Shown: positions 48,134 to 58,248 of the stretch, one piece after another
Layout: each line of letters opens with the position of its first letter
How positions within the stretch are numbered: position 1 is the stretch's first letter
Origin: Phytophthora sp. 'mugwort'
Lineage: Eukaryota > Oomycota > Peronosporomycetes > Peronosporales > Peronosporaceae
Length of the DNA: 64,000 nt
Direction of reading: 5' to 3'
NCBI GenBank assembly: GCA_033558025.1
Contig: JAUCEF010000011.1
Span: 558,001 to 622,000 of the forward strand
Program-made: the position numbers and the translations under genes
Notes under the pieces: generated by a model
Seen by the model: the letters and a program-made list of their open reading frames with translations, nothing else
The model's database searches: none
What the model was told of the DNA's origin: nothing

Positions 48134-48777
48134 ATGAGCCCAAGCACCATGTCCTCTGCCCAAGACGTCTCGACCAAGGTCTCCATCGACAAGTTCAACG
48201 GAGACAACTACGCGACGTGGAACCGCTACATGCGTGGCGTGTTCCTGACCAAGTCGACGTGGCATGTGGTGAATCGGGAGACGACGCCAAGCTTCACGGA
48301 CTCCCGGGCCAAGGACGAGTATGTCAAGTCGAGCAACATCGCTTTTGGACTGATGTTGCTTCACATGGACGCCGACTACCATCATGTGGTCGATGACTGC
48401 GAGGAAGCATGGATCGCGTGGACGCGCTTGAAGACGCTGTACGGTGGATCGCAGAAGGCTGGTCGCATCTACCTCAAGCGACAGCTCTTCAGCATGGAGA
48501 TGTCGGAAGGCGGCAATGTGTTGTATCATTGCAATGATGTCCTGAGCATCAGCGCCAAGCTCAGCTGCATCGGCGCCAAGATGGAGGACGAGGACGTGGC
48601 GATCTGCTTGCTGCGCAGCCTCCCCAAGAGCTACGAGAACGTCGTGCTGAACTTGGAGATGAGCAATGCAGAGCTGCGGTCGCAAGACGTTGTGAAGGTG
48701 CTTACGAACGAGCACATCAAGCGACAAGGCGAGAAGACGGCGACGGTGAAAACTGAAGACGCGGCCAAGGCGTTCAG
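48134..48777 (+). pseudogene. Copia A2 gag fragment (P7)
   Basis: About 215 codons of Gag, from the ATG in the primer-binding site to [10 protein letters not shown], just before the zinc knuckle. It then joins family B integrase in the same orientation at 48,778-48,781. Private changes include VLYHCND for VLHHCND and VLSISAK for VLNISAK. The join happens to keep an open frame, but the product would be a Gag-integrase chimera without catalytic parts. Confidence 0.92.
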
Positions 48778-48780
48778 TTT

Positions 48781-49749
48781 GTTGGTGGAGTGTGCGCCCT
48801 GCATGCTGGAACATGCTGGATTGCCCAAGACGTATTGGGGTGAAGCTGTCGTGACAGCTACGTTCCTCCGTAATCGGTGTCCGACGCGTGCCATCAACCA
48901 CGACAAGTCGCCGCACCAAGTTTGGACAGGCAAGAAACCGCTGCTAACGAACCTCAAGGTGTTCGGTTGCCACACGTACGTGCACGTGCCGAAGGAGAAG
49001 CGCACCAAGTTTGACGCTCGGTCGGTGCGCTGTCGGTTCCTGGGATACTCGGAGCATGAGAAAGCGTAGCGTTTCGAAGAGATCAAGAGCGGTCGCGTGC
49101 TGGTGAGCCGCGACGCGCAGTTTATGGAAGACGTCTTCGACAGTGGGAGACGTGACTACCATCAGAGGGAGGTGGTGGTCATTCAAGATGAAGAGACGAC
49201 AGATCAAGATTCGTTGCAGTCGGATGAAGACGACAAAGAAGAAGAAGAAGAAGCGCGGGAGGAGGTTTTGAACCAGGCAGCAAGCGACACCCGCGGACGC
49301 AGTCGCTGGAAGCTGGAAGAAGCTGTGGAAGTTCCAAGTGCCAAGCGGCAGAGTCGACACCTGACTCTGGACGAGATGTCGGCTGCGGCTCAAGAAAGTC
49401 AAGACTTCGAAGCTGCATACGTCGTGAATTCAGTGGGAGAAATGCCGACCACGTTCAAGTCGGCGATGGAATCCAGCGACGCAGTCAAGTGGAAGGAGGC
49501 GTGTGACTCGGAGGTCGAGTCGCTTCGCAAGAACGAGACGTGGATCCTCGTGCCGCTGCCAAAAGGACGCAAGGCAATCCGCAACCGATGGGTGCTCCGT
49601 GTGAAGCAGACCAGGCTGGAGAGATCGAACGGTTCAAGGCGCGACTGGTGGCCAAGGGATTTTCGCAGAAGTACGGCATCGACGACGAGACTTTCGCGCC
49701 AGTGGCCAAGTTCACGTCGATCAGGATCCTGCTCAGTCTGGCGGCCAGG
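48781..49749 (+). pseudogene. Family B integrase C-terminus to RT fragment (B'')
   Basis: Matches the minus-strand family B element from [18 protein letters not shown] into early RT, but in plus orientation. Here the Trp codon that is TAG in the complete copy is intact (KTYWGEAV). New lesions: TAG at 49067-49069 replacing a Tyr codon, a one-base loss near 49,610 (RVK then shifted [16 protein letters not shown]), and a missing codon in YGIDDETF. Similarity ends near 49,749, which is the right edge of the retroelement nest. Confidence 0.9.
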
Positions 49750-50443
49750 TCGGAATCGTTCTCTGGTGGCGACTGCATTGATCTGTCGGAGACATGTTGT
49801 CGACATATACTCAGCTGCTGGGGAGCTCGCCAAATCCCGCCTTCATGAACTACTTGATTCCGTAGCCGCCAGAGTAGTGCATACCCAATGCTATGCACTG
49901 CCCACCAGATCCTATGTAACGTGTCGGCGTTCTCTTGCCTCCAGTTTCCGTATCGTTCCGTTATTCTTTGCTGCAGTAGCAGCCCGATGAAAGCCGATTA
50001 TCTCGATAACTTTCAATGACGCGTAGTAACTTTTTGTTTGCCGCTGTCTCTTATTCAGTCTTATATCTACCTAAGCCTTGGACTTGTCAACCGCCGTTCA
50101 CTGAGAGTTTGTATACTATCCGGAATTCACACTTCCTGTGCGCGAGGTGTTGTGTGCCCCGTCACATGAGGCTCTCGTCCAGGTCGATACTGAGAGCGAC
50201 CCACTTTTATGTAGACGCTCTGATAGCCCCAGACGGTGGCAGACGTGGTGGTACGCAGTCTGAGCAAGACAATACATGCCTTGGCGTGCATGCCAAAAAA
50301 GCTTCTGATACTTGATATTTGATAAAAGCTTACAACTTATGACAACAATATAATGTCATTAGATTGATAGATACCCATTTCGACCAATCATAACTAGCAC
50401 TCCACAATATTGGTCGCTCCGAGACAAAGCAAAACCAAAGACT
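49750..50443. other. Intergenic, edge of retroelement nest to BolA gene
   Basis: No gene, LTR or repeat recognised. The stretch becomes AT-richer towards 50,330-50,400. A CCAAT motif lies at 50384-50388, about 56 bp before the BolA start codon. Short open frames here have no recognisable features. Confidence 0.6.
50384..50388 (+). promoter_or_regulatory. CCAAT box upstream of BolA gene
   Basis: Sense-strand CCAAT 56 bp before the ATG. Similar sense-strand CCAAT motifs precede the four other genes of the block. Confidence 0.4.
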
Positions 50444-50827
50444 ATGGACGTGGTGACGCCTGCCCAACTGGAGACTAAGATCCGCCAAGAGATCGGCGCC
50501 GCGCTGGTAGAGGCCGTGGACTTGTCTGACGGTTGCGGCAGCAAGTTCAGCCTCGTTGTGGTACACGGGGGCTTTGAAGGTCGGTGCGACTAAGTAACTT
50601 TTGTACAGGGCCAAAGAAACTTTCTAACGCCTCTCTGACTCCCGGCTGGCTCGCCAACAGGACAGTCGCTGCTGGAGCGTCAGCGTCGAGTGAACGACTG
50701 CCTCAAGGAGGAAATGACGCGCATCCATGCGCTGCAAATGAAGACGTGGACGCCCGCGCAGTACGAGCAGAAGACGCAGAAGAAACTGCCGACAGCTGCC
50801 AATACCCAGTCATCGGGCGAGCATTAG
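50444..50827 (+). CDS. BOLA2: BolA-like protein 2 (two exons)
   Basis: Exons 50444-50579 and 50661-50827, with an 81-bp GT...AG intron, give 100 residues, the usual BolA size. The family signature is clear once spliced: FSLVVVHGGFEGQSLLERQR, RVNDCLKEEM, then IHAL and TWTPAQY. H68 (in IHAL) corresponds to the conserved His that ligates the shared [2Fe-2S] cluster when BolA2 pairs with a monothiol glutaredoxin; that complex acts in cytosolic and nuclear iron-sulfur trafficking and iron sensing. There is no targeting presequence, which fits the cytosolic BolA2 type rather than mitochondrial BolA1/3. The exon junction falls within the GFEG motif codon (G split G|GA). The gene ends 111 bp from the convergent kinesin stop. 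Without splicing the frame stops 15 nt after the donor. Confidence 0.9.
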
Positions 50828-50938
50828 TAGACTTCGGCCGTTAATCAACAAGTAGCAACGGCCACTGAGCTGCTGACGCCCTGTCAAGTGACGATAATGT
50901 TGCTGTGAATTTTTGTGTATTGCAATTAGTGATGGCGA

Positions 50939-53815
50939 TCAGAACTGCGAGGAGGCAAACGGGGTCGTGACTGGGGAAGCAGGCAGCGTGGTGGACTGAG
51001 CTAATTCGTCTAAACTCATACTCATTTCGTTCTTCTGCCAGTGAGAAGACGAGGATAATCCTGTTGCTGGTGTCTGTTCCCCGGTAGTTGGCGCCCTCTC
51101 TCCGGTAGGTTTGACAATGAACCGCTGCGCCATTGCAGTCAGCGGAGACAAGGTGATGTCGGAGCTGCTGCTGCCAGTTCTAGTCAGCGAGCCGAAGCTC
51201 GACCTGGCTGAAGAAGACGTGTGCTGCGAGTCGGGTGGTGCTACGTCATCTCGGACGACCAGAGAGAGTGACGGAGCATCGGAGACTGCGTTACTGCTGC
51301 TAATGGTTTTCCGTGGACTCGGACTCTTGGTCTTGTTGCGGCGACCAGGAGAGGTACCGCCTCCAAGATGCTGGTAACTTTCTTGACTGCATCTCGCCAG
51401 CTTCTTATAAAACTCAAGCTCGTCAGTCAGCAAGCGGCATTTCTCCTGCGACATAATGATCTGCTGCTTGAACAGCCCTTGGTACTCTTGCAGTGAGTTT
51501 TGTAGGCAACCGATGTGAGTTTCTTGGTTGCTCAGTCGTGTCTCGCACGCGCGGTTCTTCATCTCGAGCTGACTGCACGCCACGTTGCACAAGTTTGTCT
51601 GGAACTCTAGCTCTTCAATCCGCGTCTTCAGTCGCGCATTCTCTACCACAATGTTATAGCTTTCACCACTTAGTAATTGTCGAGCATTTTCTGACAGATA
51701 GTGCAGCTGGAGCTTGAGCTCAACGATTTGTCGCGACAAGGCTTCAGCGTCGGCGTGATGCACGCAGTCGGGGGTTAAGCACGAAGGAATTACTTGGTGT
51801 GACGGCAACGATGCGACTTGCTTAAGCGGGGAAGCTGCTTCCAAGAATTCTTGAGCGGTTGGTGCCAGAGTGTACGTTGGCTTGGGTATTTCACCGGTGT
51901 TAGAGCTGTCCGTGTCGCCATCAGACTGTTTAAACTGCTGTATCGAGTTTTCATCTTGGGCCTCCGACCGAGACTCGAGTGACTTCCGCCAATTGTCGCT
52001 CTCTAACCAGACCTTAAGCGAAGGTGCTGCAGCCTCTCGAGATTCTCCGATAAGCGTTCTGTCTCCTTGGGCACTGCTTGAGAGAGTGAGAATCGGTCTA
52101 CCAGTGGACAAGTCCACAGTAACTTCGTCGAGCTTTTTCTCGAGAGTTTCCAACACACCAAACAAGCGTTTGTTTTCTTCCTCCAACGTTTGATTCGCTA
52201 GCTCGAGCTTGGTAATGTTCTTGGCCTCGGTCTGGGCTGGGTCATTTTCTTCTTCGTCGTCTTCGTCATCGTCGGCGCTATCGCCTTCACACTCCTCGTT
52301 ATCACCTTCTTGACTGGAATGATCTCCATCAGAGACATCAGTGTCCTGAGACTTGCCAGCATCTTGACTAGTCGCAGTTGACAGCCCGCATAAGGAAGGC
52401 TCAACTTCATCAGGGTGCTGGTTCTCCTGATATTGTGCAGCCAGCAGTCGTTGGAGCTCGTCGATTTTGCGATTCTTCGCCTCCATGTCCTCCATCGCGC
52501 GCTGGTAGAGTTCCTTAAATATGATGCCCGTCGCAAAGCCTGCACCGCCTTCACTTCCGTCGGTCCGCTGCACGACTGGGTTCTTGATCTCTTTAGCACG
52601 AAGACCAAAGCGAAGCGTAGAGATCGTTTCGGCCATGTTATATGAGCTACACGAGGCAGCAAGGATGAGACAAGTTTTGGCAGTCCCTCCTAGTGAGTCT
52701 TGCAGCAAACGTGTGAGCTTGGAGTCACGATAGGGTACATGACGTTTGCCCTCTCCTAGCGCCTTGATGACATTACTAAGCGCAGATAACGACTTGTTGA
52801 TTGCTTTAGCTTCTTGCAACACTCGACCACTCGCATTGGTCTTGTTCACAAGTTCTGATCCTGCAAGGTCGACAATGTACATCGTGGCACGTCTTCCGCT
52901 CACGGGACGAACACAGGAAATCATAAGGATCGTGTGACTGCGACTCGAGTCTTTATTCATGCGCGTAGAGGATACCGCTCGACTGAGCGTTCCACTTTTC
53001 ACGAGCTCCATCATGGCAGCCTCAGATTTGCTGGGAATGCGTGTCATTTCCTCGACGTAGACACCATGTTGTGCGCTCTCACGGATCTTCAGTCCACCGT
53101 TCGTAGGGGCACCGATATTGCCACTGCTGCTGGGACTGAGTAGATCGCGGATCTGCTCCATGTAAATCTCCACGAACGACACATTGAGCTCGATGGGGTC
53201 GGTCTTGGCGCGCTCCACTTCCTCGAAGAGGTCCTGGGCGACGCGCGAGATGATGCCACCCTCTTCATCGGCGCTCACCAGGACACCGTCCTTGGGTCCC
53301 AGGATCGTGTGTGTCTTGCCCGAGCCGGTCTGTCCGTAAGCGAAGATGGTACTACAGATTTGTATGACAAAGAGAGTGAGCACAACTCGGTCGGTCCTTC
53401 CAGTTGAAGACTGCGCTCACGTACCAGTTGTAGCCTTGTAGGAACTCATGGACGAGCGGCTTGGCCGTGTGCGTGTAAACTTCTCCTTGCGTCGAGTGGA
53501 TGTCGAAGACACGGTCAAAGGTGCAGCGGATCTCGTCCACTTCGCAGCGCTCGTTACGGAGGAACATGGTGCGGCCTCCCATGACTGTCGTGCTGCGAAG
53601 GATTTTGTTAAGCACTTGGCTGAAATAGAGGGAAAGAGAGAGCACTTGATGACGTACCATTGCACGGCCTCCTCGCGCTTTTCAAGTTGATTCTGCTGAC
53701 GTAGGCGACAGAAGACCTTGATGCTGGCAAGTTCTGGCGTTGGGGTGCCCCCGCTTGAGGACGAGGCAGCCGGCGAAGCGTTGGCGGTCATTCTCCTGTT
53801 ACTGCCGTCGTCCAT
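50939..53815 (-). CDS. Kinesin motor protein, kinesin-1-like (three exons)
   Basis: Exons 53658-53815, 53425-53619 and 50939-53351 give 921 residues. N-terminal motor domain: IKVFCRLR start, P-loop GQTGSGKT at 124-131 (rebuilt across the second intron as GYNCTIFAYGQTG), switch I SSRSH at 253-257, switch II DLAGSE at 279-284, HVPYRDSKLTRLLQ near 322-335. The motor ends in AKEIKNP. Then comes an acidic Glu/Asp-rich stretch, predicted coiled coils (about 400-460 and 620-720), and a Ser-rich tail with SSSSDITLSP. The layout suggests a plus-end-directed microtubule motor; closest to the KIF5/kinesin-1 style by motif, but the class needs a tree. Intron 2 is 73 bp with good borders. Intron 1, at 38 bp (GTACGT...TTTCAG), is unusually short yet required for frame. 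The start ATG (MDDGSNRR) is the first after an upstream in-frame stretch that lacks kinesin similarity. Confidence 0.9.
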
Positions 53816-54002
53816 GGACAGCAGGCAGCACGCCGCGGGTCTTGCGGGTCTGTACACGACAGCCAGGTATTTAGCAACAGACTTGACCTCGTGGCTATCT
53901 TTAATGATGCGTTCGACTATAAATACAGAGGACAACTTCAACCTGGATCATCGGCCAGTCTAATTTGGTTGGCGTCCTAGACTGAATGCCCTGCAGGTCG
54001 GC

Positions 54003-54007
54003 ATTGG
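54003..54007 (-). promoter_or_regulatory. CCAAT box upstream of kinesin gene
   Basis: Reads ATTGG on the plus strand, about 190 bp before the kinesin start. Confidence 0.3.
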
Positions 54008-54831
54008 CAGAGCTTGATAGATGTCACGTGCAGACTTGCGATGACGCCAGATCCAGCAGGCTTAGCACTGCAGCTCACCCAGGCTCGCTCACGTGATCAG
54101 CGGCACCACTGAAAATGAGAAAAGGTGGGCCACGCAGATAAAACAAAATGAGGCAAAATGTTCTCTCATTGAGGAGGGAACAAATAAAAAAAACTCACAA
54201 CTATACAAATTTGATGGTCCTAGCTTCGCTAAATATCTAGCAGCGTCACTGAGACTGTCAAGCATGCCTCGAATAACTAACCGTTCCTCTAACCGTTACA
54301 AAATGCACTTTATTTGACGTTGATCAAAGCACAATGCTCTCCATAGAGTAATACCGTTAGTCCATGGTGCGAGCTCTACGAAAGCTCAAGCACTAAAACT
54401 GCTAGAAGGTGAGTACGAGCATGGACATGCCCTGTGCGTCGGGCTATGTTAAATGTTCATACAACTGAGCCGAGACACCTATCGAGGGTCAAAAAGTGTT
54501 CGAGTACTGTTAAGACCGCTAACATTTTGCTTTTCTCGATCGGTGGATCGTTCATTTTTATTAGACCACCTCGTGCAGACTAAAAAGAACTAGAAGTAGT
54601 GGATATGAACTGTTTCGCAGCAAGATACCGATAAAAACGCATCCCACGTGTTATAATATTTCAGAAGTAGGAGCACGTGGTCGGAATAGCAAAATCCGGT
54701 GGAAATGTGTAATATAATTAAGTAGTTGCCCAAACCATTCGTGCTAAAACAAGGTGCGATACAGCTAATGGATCATTCATATTAATTTTCAACAGCTTTT
54801 GTCAGAAAAGCGGCCAGAAAAGCAATAATAG

Positions 54832-54836
54832 CCAAT
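54832..54836 (+). promoter_or_regulatory. CCAAT box upstream of desaturase gene
   Basis: Sense-strand CCAAT about 150 bp before the start codon. Confidence 0.35.
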
Positions 54837-54982
54837 CCTGGATCGACAGAACAATAGCTTTTGGGAGCCAAAGCGGTGCAAGCGCAGCGGTCTGTCCTCC
54901 CCGTGATGTCACCTCAGCTTTCTTCCTGCTCACTCGACGAGTTGCCGCTGACCGCGCGGACGAATCTCCTCAAGCCTTCGAG

Positions 54983-56206
54983 ATGGCCGTTACCACAGAG
55001 GAGAACACCACTGCCCAGTTGCGCCCGAATGCCGCCGCCGCTGCGGCCCCCAAGTCCGCGGGACTGCTCAAGACGGACGTGGATAGCGAGTTCGCCGAGG
55101 AGGAGGGCGAGCTGTTCACGCCCGATGAGGAGGCCGAGGCCGGCTTCAAGTGGTCCGAGGTGGTCTGGTACAACGTGATCGTGCTAGCCTCGTGGCACGT
55201 GGGCGCGCTCTACGCCCTGTTGTTCGTCTTACCGCACTGCTCACTGCAGCAGTTTTTGGTGCTCTGGGTGCTGCTCTGGGTCTTTGCCGGCTTGGGCATC
55301 ACGGCGGGCGCACACCGCCTCTGGGCACACCGCGGCTACAAGGCCAAGCTGCCGCTGCGCGTGTTCCTCATGCTCTGCAACTCGATGGCCTTCGAGGGCA
55401 CCATTTTCGAGTGGTCGCGTGACCACCGTGTGCACCACAAGGGTTCGGACACGACCGCTGACCCGCACAATTCGGAGCGCGGCCTCTTCTTCTCGCACAT
55501 GGGTTGGATCATGGTGCGCAAGCACAAGAACGTGCGCGAAGCTGGCAAGAAGCTCGACTTCTCGGACCTGCTGGCCGACCCCGTCGTCACCTTCCAGATC
55601 AAGCACTACCTCGAGACGGTGCTGCTCATGTGCTATTTGGTGCCCACGGCCATAGGTTACTATTTAGGCGACGCCTGGGCCGGATTCTGGGTAGGCGGCA
55701 TTTTCCGCCACGTCTGGGTGCTGCACATGACGTGGATGGTCAACAGCGTGGCCCACTTCTTCGGCTACAAGCCGTACGATCGCAAGATTCAGCCGGTTGA
55801 GAACCTCATCGTGGCCATCGGCGCCCTTGGCGAAGGTTACCATAACTACCAGTACGTTTTTGTCTGGCAACGGCTATCACTGTAACCTTTGTCGACAATC
55901 TCTTTACTAACGGCCACCGTTTTGTGTGCGTGCAGCCACAAGTACCCGTCGGACTACGCGACGAGCGAGTGGGGGCTCCTGAGCGGACAGTTCAACCCGA
56001 CCAAGGCTTTCATCGACTTCATGGCCATGATCGGCCAGGCTTACGACCTCAAACGCAGCCGCACGGCCTCCAGGACTCGCGAGCGCGTGGCTAAACAGGT
56101 GCGTGAGGACCGTTTAAAGCGCGGCTTGAGTCCGGCCATGTCGTGGTGGGACCGCCAGCTGAGCCAGCTCTTCTTCGGCAAGTCTGAGGCCCAGATCTTC
56201 CACTGA
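54983..56206 (+). CDS. Acyl-CoA Delta9-type fatty acid desaturase (two exons)
   Basis: Exons 54983-55851 and 55936-56206 with an 84-bp GT...AG intron give 379 residues. A membrane di-iron desaturase of the ER, expected to place a Delta9 double bond in saturated acyl-CoA, with electrons from cytochrome b5. Three His boxes: HRLWAH at 111-116, HRVHH at 148-152, and HNYHH at 287-291; the last exists only after splicing, as the intron splits its fourth residue. Hydrophobic segments lie near 61-84, 89-110, 211-229 and 232-255. EGTIFEWSRDHRVHH, SHMGWIM and PSDYATSEWG are typical of animal-type stearoyl-CoA desaturases. The C-terminus ends soon after the third box with no cytochrome b5 domain, unlike fungal OLE1. 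Unspliced, the frame would stop after WQRLSL. Regiospecificity is inferred. Confidence 0.92.
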
Positions 56207-57093
56207 ATGCAGGAGAGAGAGAGAGCATGCCCCCGACGCTTTGAATTAGTGCGGGTAACTGCTTCGAGTGGTCGTCACTACAGTGACGACGCCGTGTATG
56301 GATGAGAGATTTAACAGGAGAAAAAAAGCCTGATCAATTGCTGTTGTATGTGTACGATTGATTAATGCTGATGCCAACGTGTGACGCACAGCGAGCGTTA
56401 TAGCTGAGCCTGTGTGGCTCTGCTCGACAGTCGTCTGAACTACGTTGACTTGTGCTCACTATGACGAACACCGGAAGAGGAGTGTATCCATGTTGACACT
56501 GAGCGTTGAGCACTTCAACACGAGCGAAGGACTGAGTAAGTTTTCGTCTTACCCTGTCTAGAGCCATTAAACACAGCACCTGTCTTCACATGTATATATA
56601 TATACTACGTGTACGAGTTATACATGGGGGACACATTGCGGACGCTACATCCACCGTCTTGTAGAGCGATGCTTCAAATCGTTGGTTCGCTGTGACTGCA
56701 AAGGGATCAGCAAATACAGTCAAGATGAAGACCACGTCAAGCTCTTCATCACACTGGAAGAGCTTGTCCAGACAAACGATGGACCGACATGGAAATTCTT
56801 GTGGCGACACTCCAAGATGGACTCCAGTGCTTCTCCCCATCGCTTGCACTCAAAACAGCGAAGCCCAAGGATTTCTGCCACGAGAAATAGCGCAGCCATG
56901 TACGTGCATAAAGCGCAGTCTTCTTACCGCTAATCGCCGTGTTTACCACAGCTGTTGAACGAGTTACTTGGTATTTGTATAGATACAGCTCAAAGCGATC
57001 TTTCTCTTTCTCGCCCATAACCCAATCTCCTCAGCAAACAACATCCAGCTGCGGCAAGAGCCTCCTTCTCCTCCTCCGCCCCGAACCGCCTTG
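56207..57093. other. Intergenic between desaturase and ornithine carbamoyltransferase
   Basis: No gene recognised. A short GA repeat follows the desaturase stop, and a TA dinucleotide run lies near 56,590-56,605. Open frames on both strands (up to about 89 codons) show no known motif. A CCAAT motif at 57022-57026 lies about 70 bp before the next start codon. Confidence 0.55.
57022..57026 (+). promoter_or_regulatory. CCAAT box upstream of ornithine carbamoyltransferase gene
   Basis: Sense-strand CCAAT about 70 bp before the ATG, in the context ACCCAATCTCC. Confidence 0.4.
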
Positions 57094-58248
57094 ATGATGT
57101 CGCTCCTGCCAATCACTCGTCGACTTGCCTCTCGCGCCTCATCGCTCGCTTCTTCTTCCTCCGCCACCTTCCGCATGAGCCAGCAACAAACTCAGTACCT
57201 GTCGACCGCCGCCGCAGTGAACGCGCAGTTGGCGTCCCTTAAGGGACAGAACTTCATGTCCACGGCGCAGCTCTCCACTGAGCAACTCTCGGGGCTCCTT
57301 GCCAAGGCGCAGGAGTTTAAAGCCACGTACTCGGACTCGGAGACCAAAGCTAGCGCCCCCAAGCCCCTCACGGGCGAGATCTGCTCCATGATCTTCCAGA
57401 AGCGTAGCACACGGACACGCATCTCGAGTGAAGTGGGTATGCACCTGCTGGGTGGTAAGGGTCTTTTCCTCTCTTCGGACGACATCCAACTGGGCGTCAA
57501 CGAGACGCTCAAGGACACGGCGCTCGTGCTCTCGCGCTTCAACAGCCTCATCCTGGCGCGCGTCTACGGCCACAAGGACATCCTCGAGCTCGGGCAACTG
57601 GCCACTGTGCCCGTAATTAACGCGCTGTCGGACAAGTTCCACCCCCTCCAGATGCTGGCCGATTATATGACAGTTAAGGAGCACTTTGGCAAGTTTGAGG
57701 GCCTCACGTTTGCCTGGGTTGGTGACGGCAACAACGTACTCCACGACTACATGCTGGCCGCTCCTAAGCTCGGCGCCAACATCCAGATCGCCACGCCCGA
57801 GGGCTATGAGCCTGACGAGGACGTCGTGGAGGAGACCAAGCGTCTTGCTGCGCTGGCTGGTACCAAGGTCGTTATGACTACGGATCCCGTGGAGGCCGTC
57901 AAAGGCGCCAACGTCGTGGCTACCGACACGTGGATCAGTATGGGCCAGGAAGAGGAATCCCAGAAGCGGCTCAAGGCCTTCACGGGATACCAAGTGACTA
58001 ACAAGATGTTAGAAAACGCTGCTGGCAACCACATCTTCCTGCACTGCCTGCCACGTCACCAGGACGAGGTGCACGACGAGGTACGGACTGCGATCAAGAA
58101 CGTGGACGAGTGTCATGCCTTGGTAAACTTACTCTCTTTATTTAATGTGCAGGTTTTCTATGGTGACCGCTCGCTGGTATTTGACGAGGCCGAGAACCGA
58201 CTGTGGACTGTCATGGCCGTGTACGCGTCGCTGCTGGGCAAGTTCTAA
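57094..58248 (+). CDS. OTC: Ornithine carbamoyltransferase, mitochondrial (two exons)
   Basis: Joins carbamoyl phosphate and ornithine to citrulline in arginine synthesis/urea-cycle chemistry. Carbamoyl-phosphate motif STRTR at 105-109, HPLQ at 183-186, DGNN at 211-214, ornithine-loop TDTWISMGQEEE from 277, and catalytic HCLPR at 317-321 are all present. The first 40 or so residues (MMSLLPITRRLASRASS...) are rich in Arg and Ser without acids, as expected for a mitochondrial presequence. The frame is open through to 58248, but residues between HDE and VFYGDRSLVF match nothing in the family, and that stretch (58081-58152, 72 bp) has GTACGG...GTGCAG borders; spliced, the protein is 360 residues and reads HDEVFYGDRS. 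Unspliced it would have 24 extra residues. I start at the ATG at 57094 rather than the preceding TTG. Confidence 0.95.
   Translation: MMSLLPITRRLASRASSLASSSSATFRMSQQQTQYLSTAAAVNAQLASLKGQNFMSTAQLSTEQLSGLLAKAQEFKATYSDSETKASAPKPLTGEICSMIFQKRSTRTRISSEVGMHLLGGKGLFLSSDDIQLGVNETLKDTALVLSRFNSLILARVYGHKDILELGQLATVPVINALSDKFHPLQMLADYMTVKEHFGKFEGLTFAWVGDGNNVLHDYMLAAPKLGANIQIATPEGYEPDEDVVEETKRLAALAGTKVVMTTDPVEAVKGANVVATDTWISMGQEEESQKRLKAFTGYQVTNKMLENAAGNHIFLHCLPRHQDEVHDEVRTAIKNVDECHALVNLLSLFNVQVFYGDRSLVFDEAENRLWTVMAVYASLLGKF

Larger units (their letters stand above)
53816..54982. promoter_or_regulatory. Divergent intergenic region with four CACGTG palindromes
   Basis: Between the kinesin (-) and desaturase (+) starts. 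CACGTG occurs at 54025-54030, 54090-54095, 54645-54650 and 54674-54679; about 0.3 would be expected by chance in 1,167 bp. CACGTG is the classical E-box/G-box bound by bHLH or bZIP factors. CCAAT on the kinesin sense strand lies at 54003-54007, and on the desaturase sense strand at 54832-54836. No gene recognised. Confidence 0.45.

Noticed and set aside
48134..49069. Gag-integrase fusion frame across the P7/B'' junction as a domesticated gene
   Set aside because: The open frame is an accident of the join: integrase catalytic residues are absent and the next 680 bp carry a stop and a frameshift.
1..49749. CRISPR-like interpretation of the regularly repeated 340-bp blocks
   Set aside because: The repeats are LTRs with target duplications, primer-binding sites and polypurine tracts, in a eukaryotic genome.
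49750..50443. Possible secreted effector gene next to the transposon border
   Set aside because: No signal peptide followed by an RxLR or LFLAK-type motif could be found in any frame; the open frames are short and composition is AT-rich intergenic.
50584..50844. 86-codon open frame over BolA exon 2 in another frame
   Set aside because: The BolA frame has clear family motifs after splicing; this frame has none.
54093..54317. 74-codon open frame between kinesin and desaturase
   Set aside because: No family resemblance, and it overlaps the presumed promoter region.
56586..57018. Open frames of 83-89 codons upstream of OTC on both strands
   Set aside because: Mutually overlapping, no motif, no credible splice partners; left as intergenic.
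58081..58152. 385-codon uninterrupted OTC reading
   Set aside because: The 24 residues concerned fit no OTC and have intron borders, so I annotated an intron instead.
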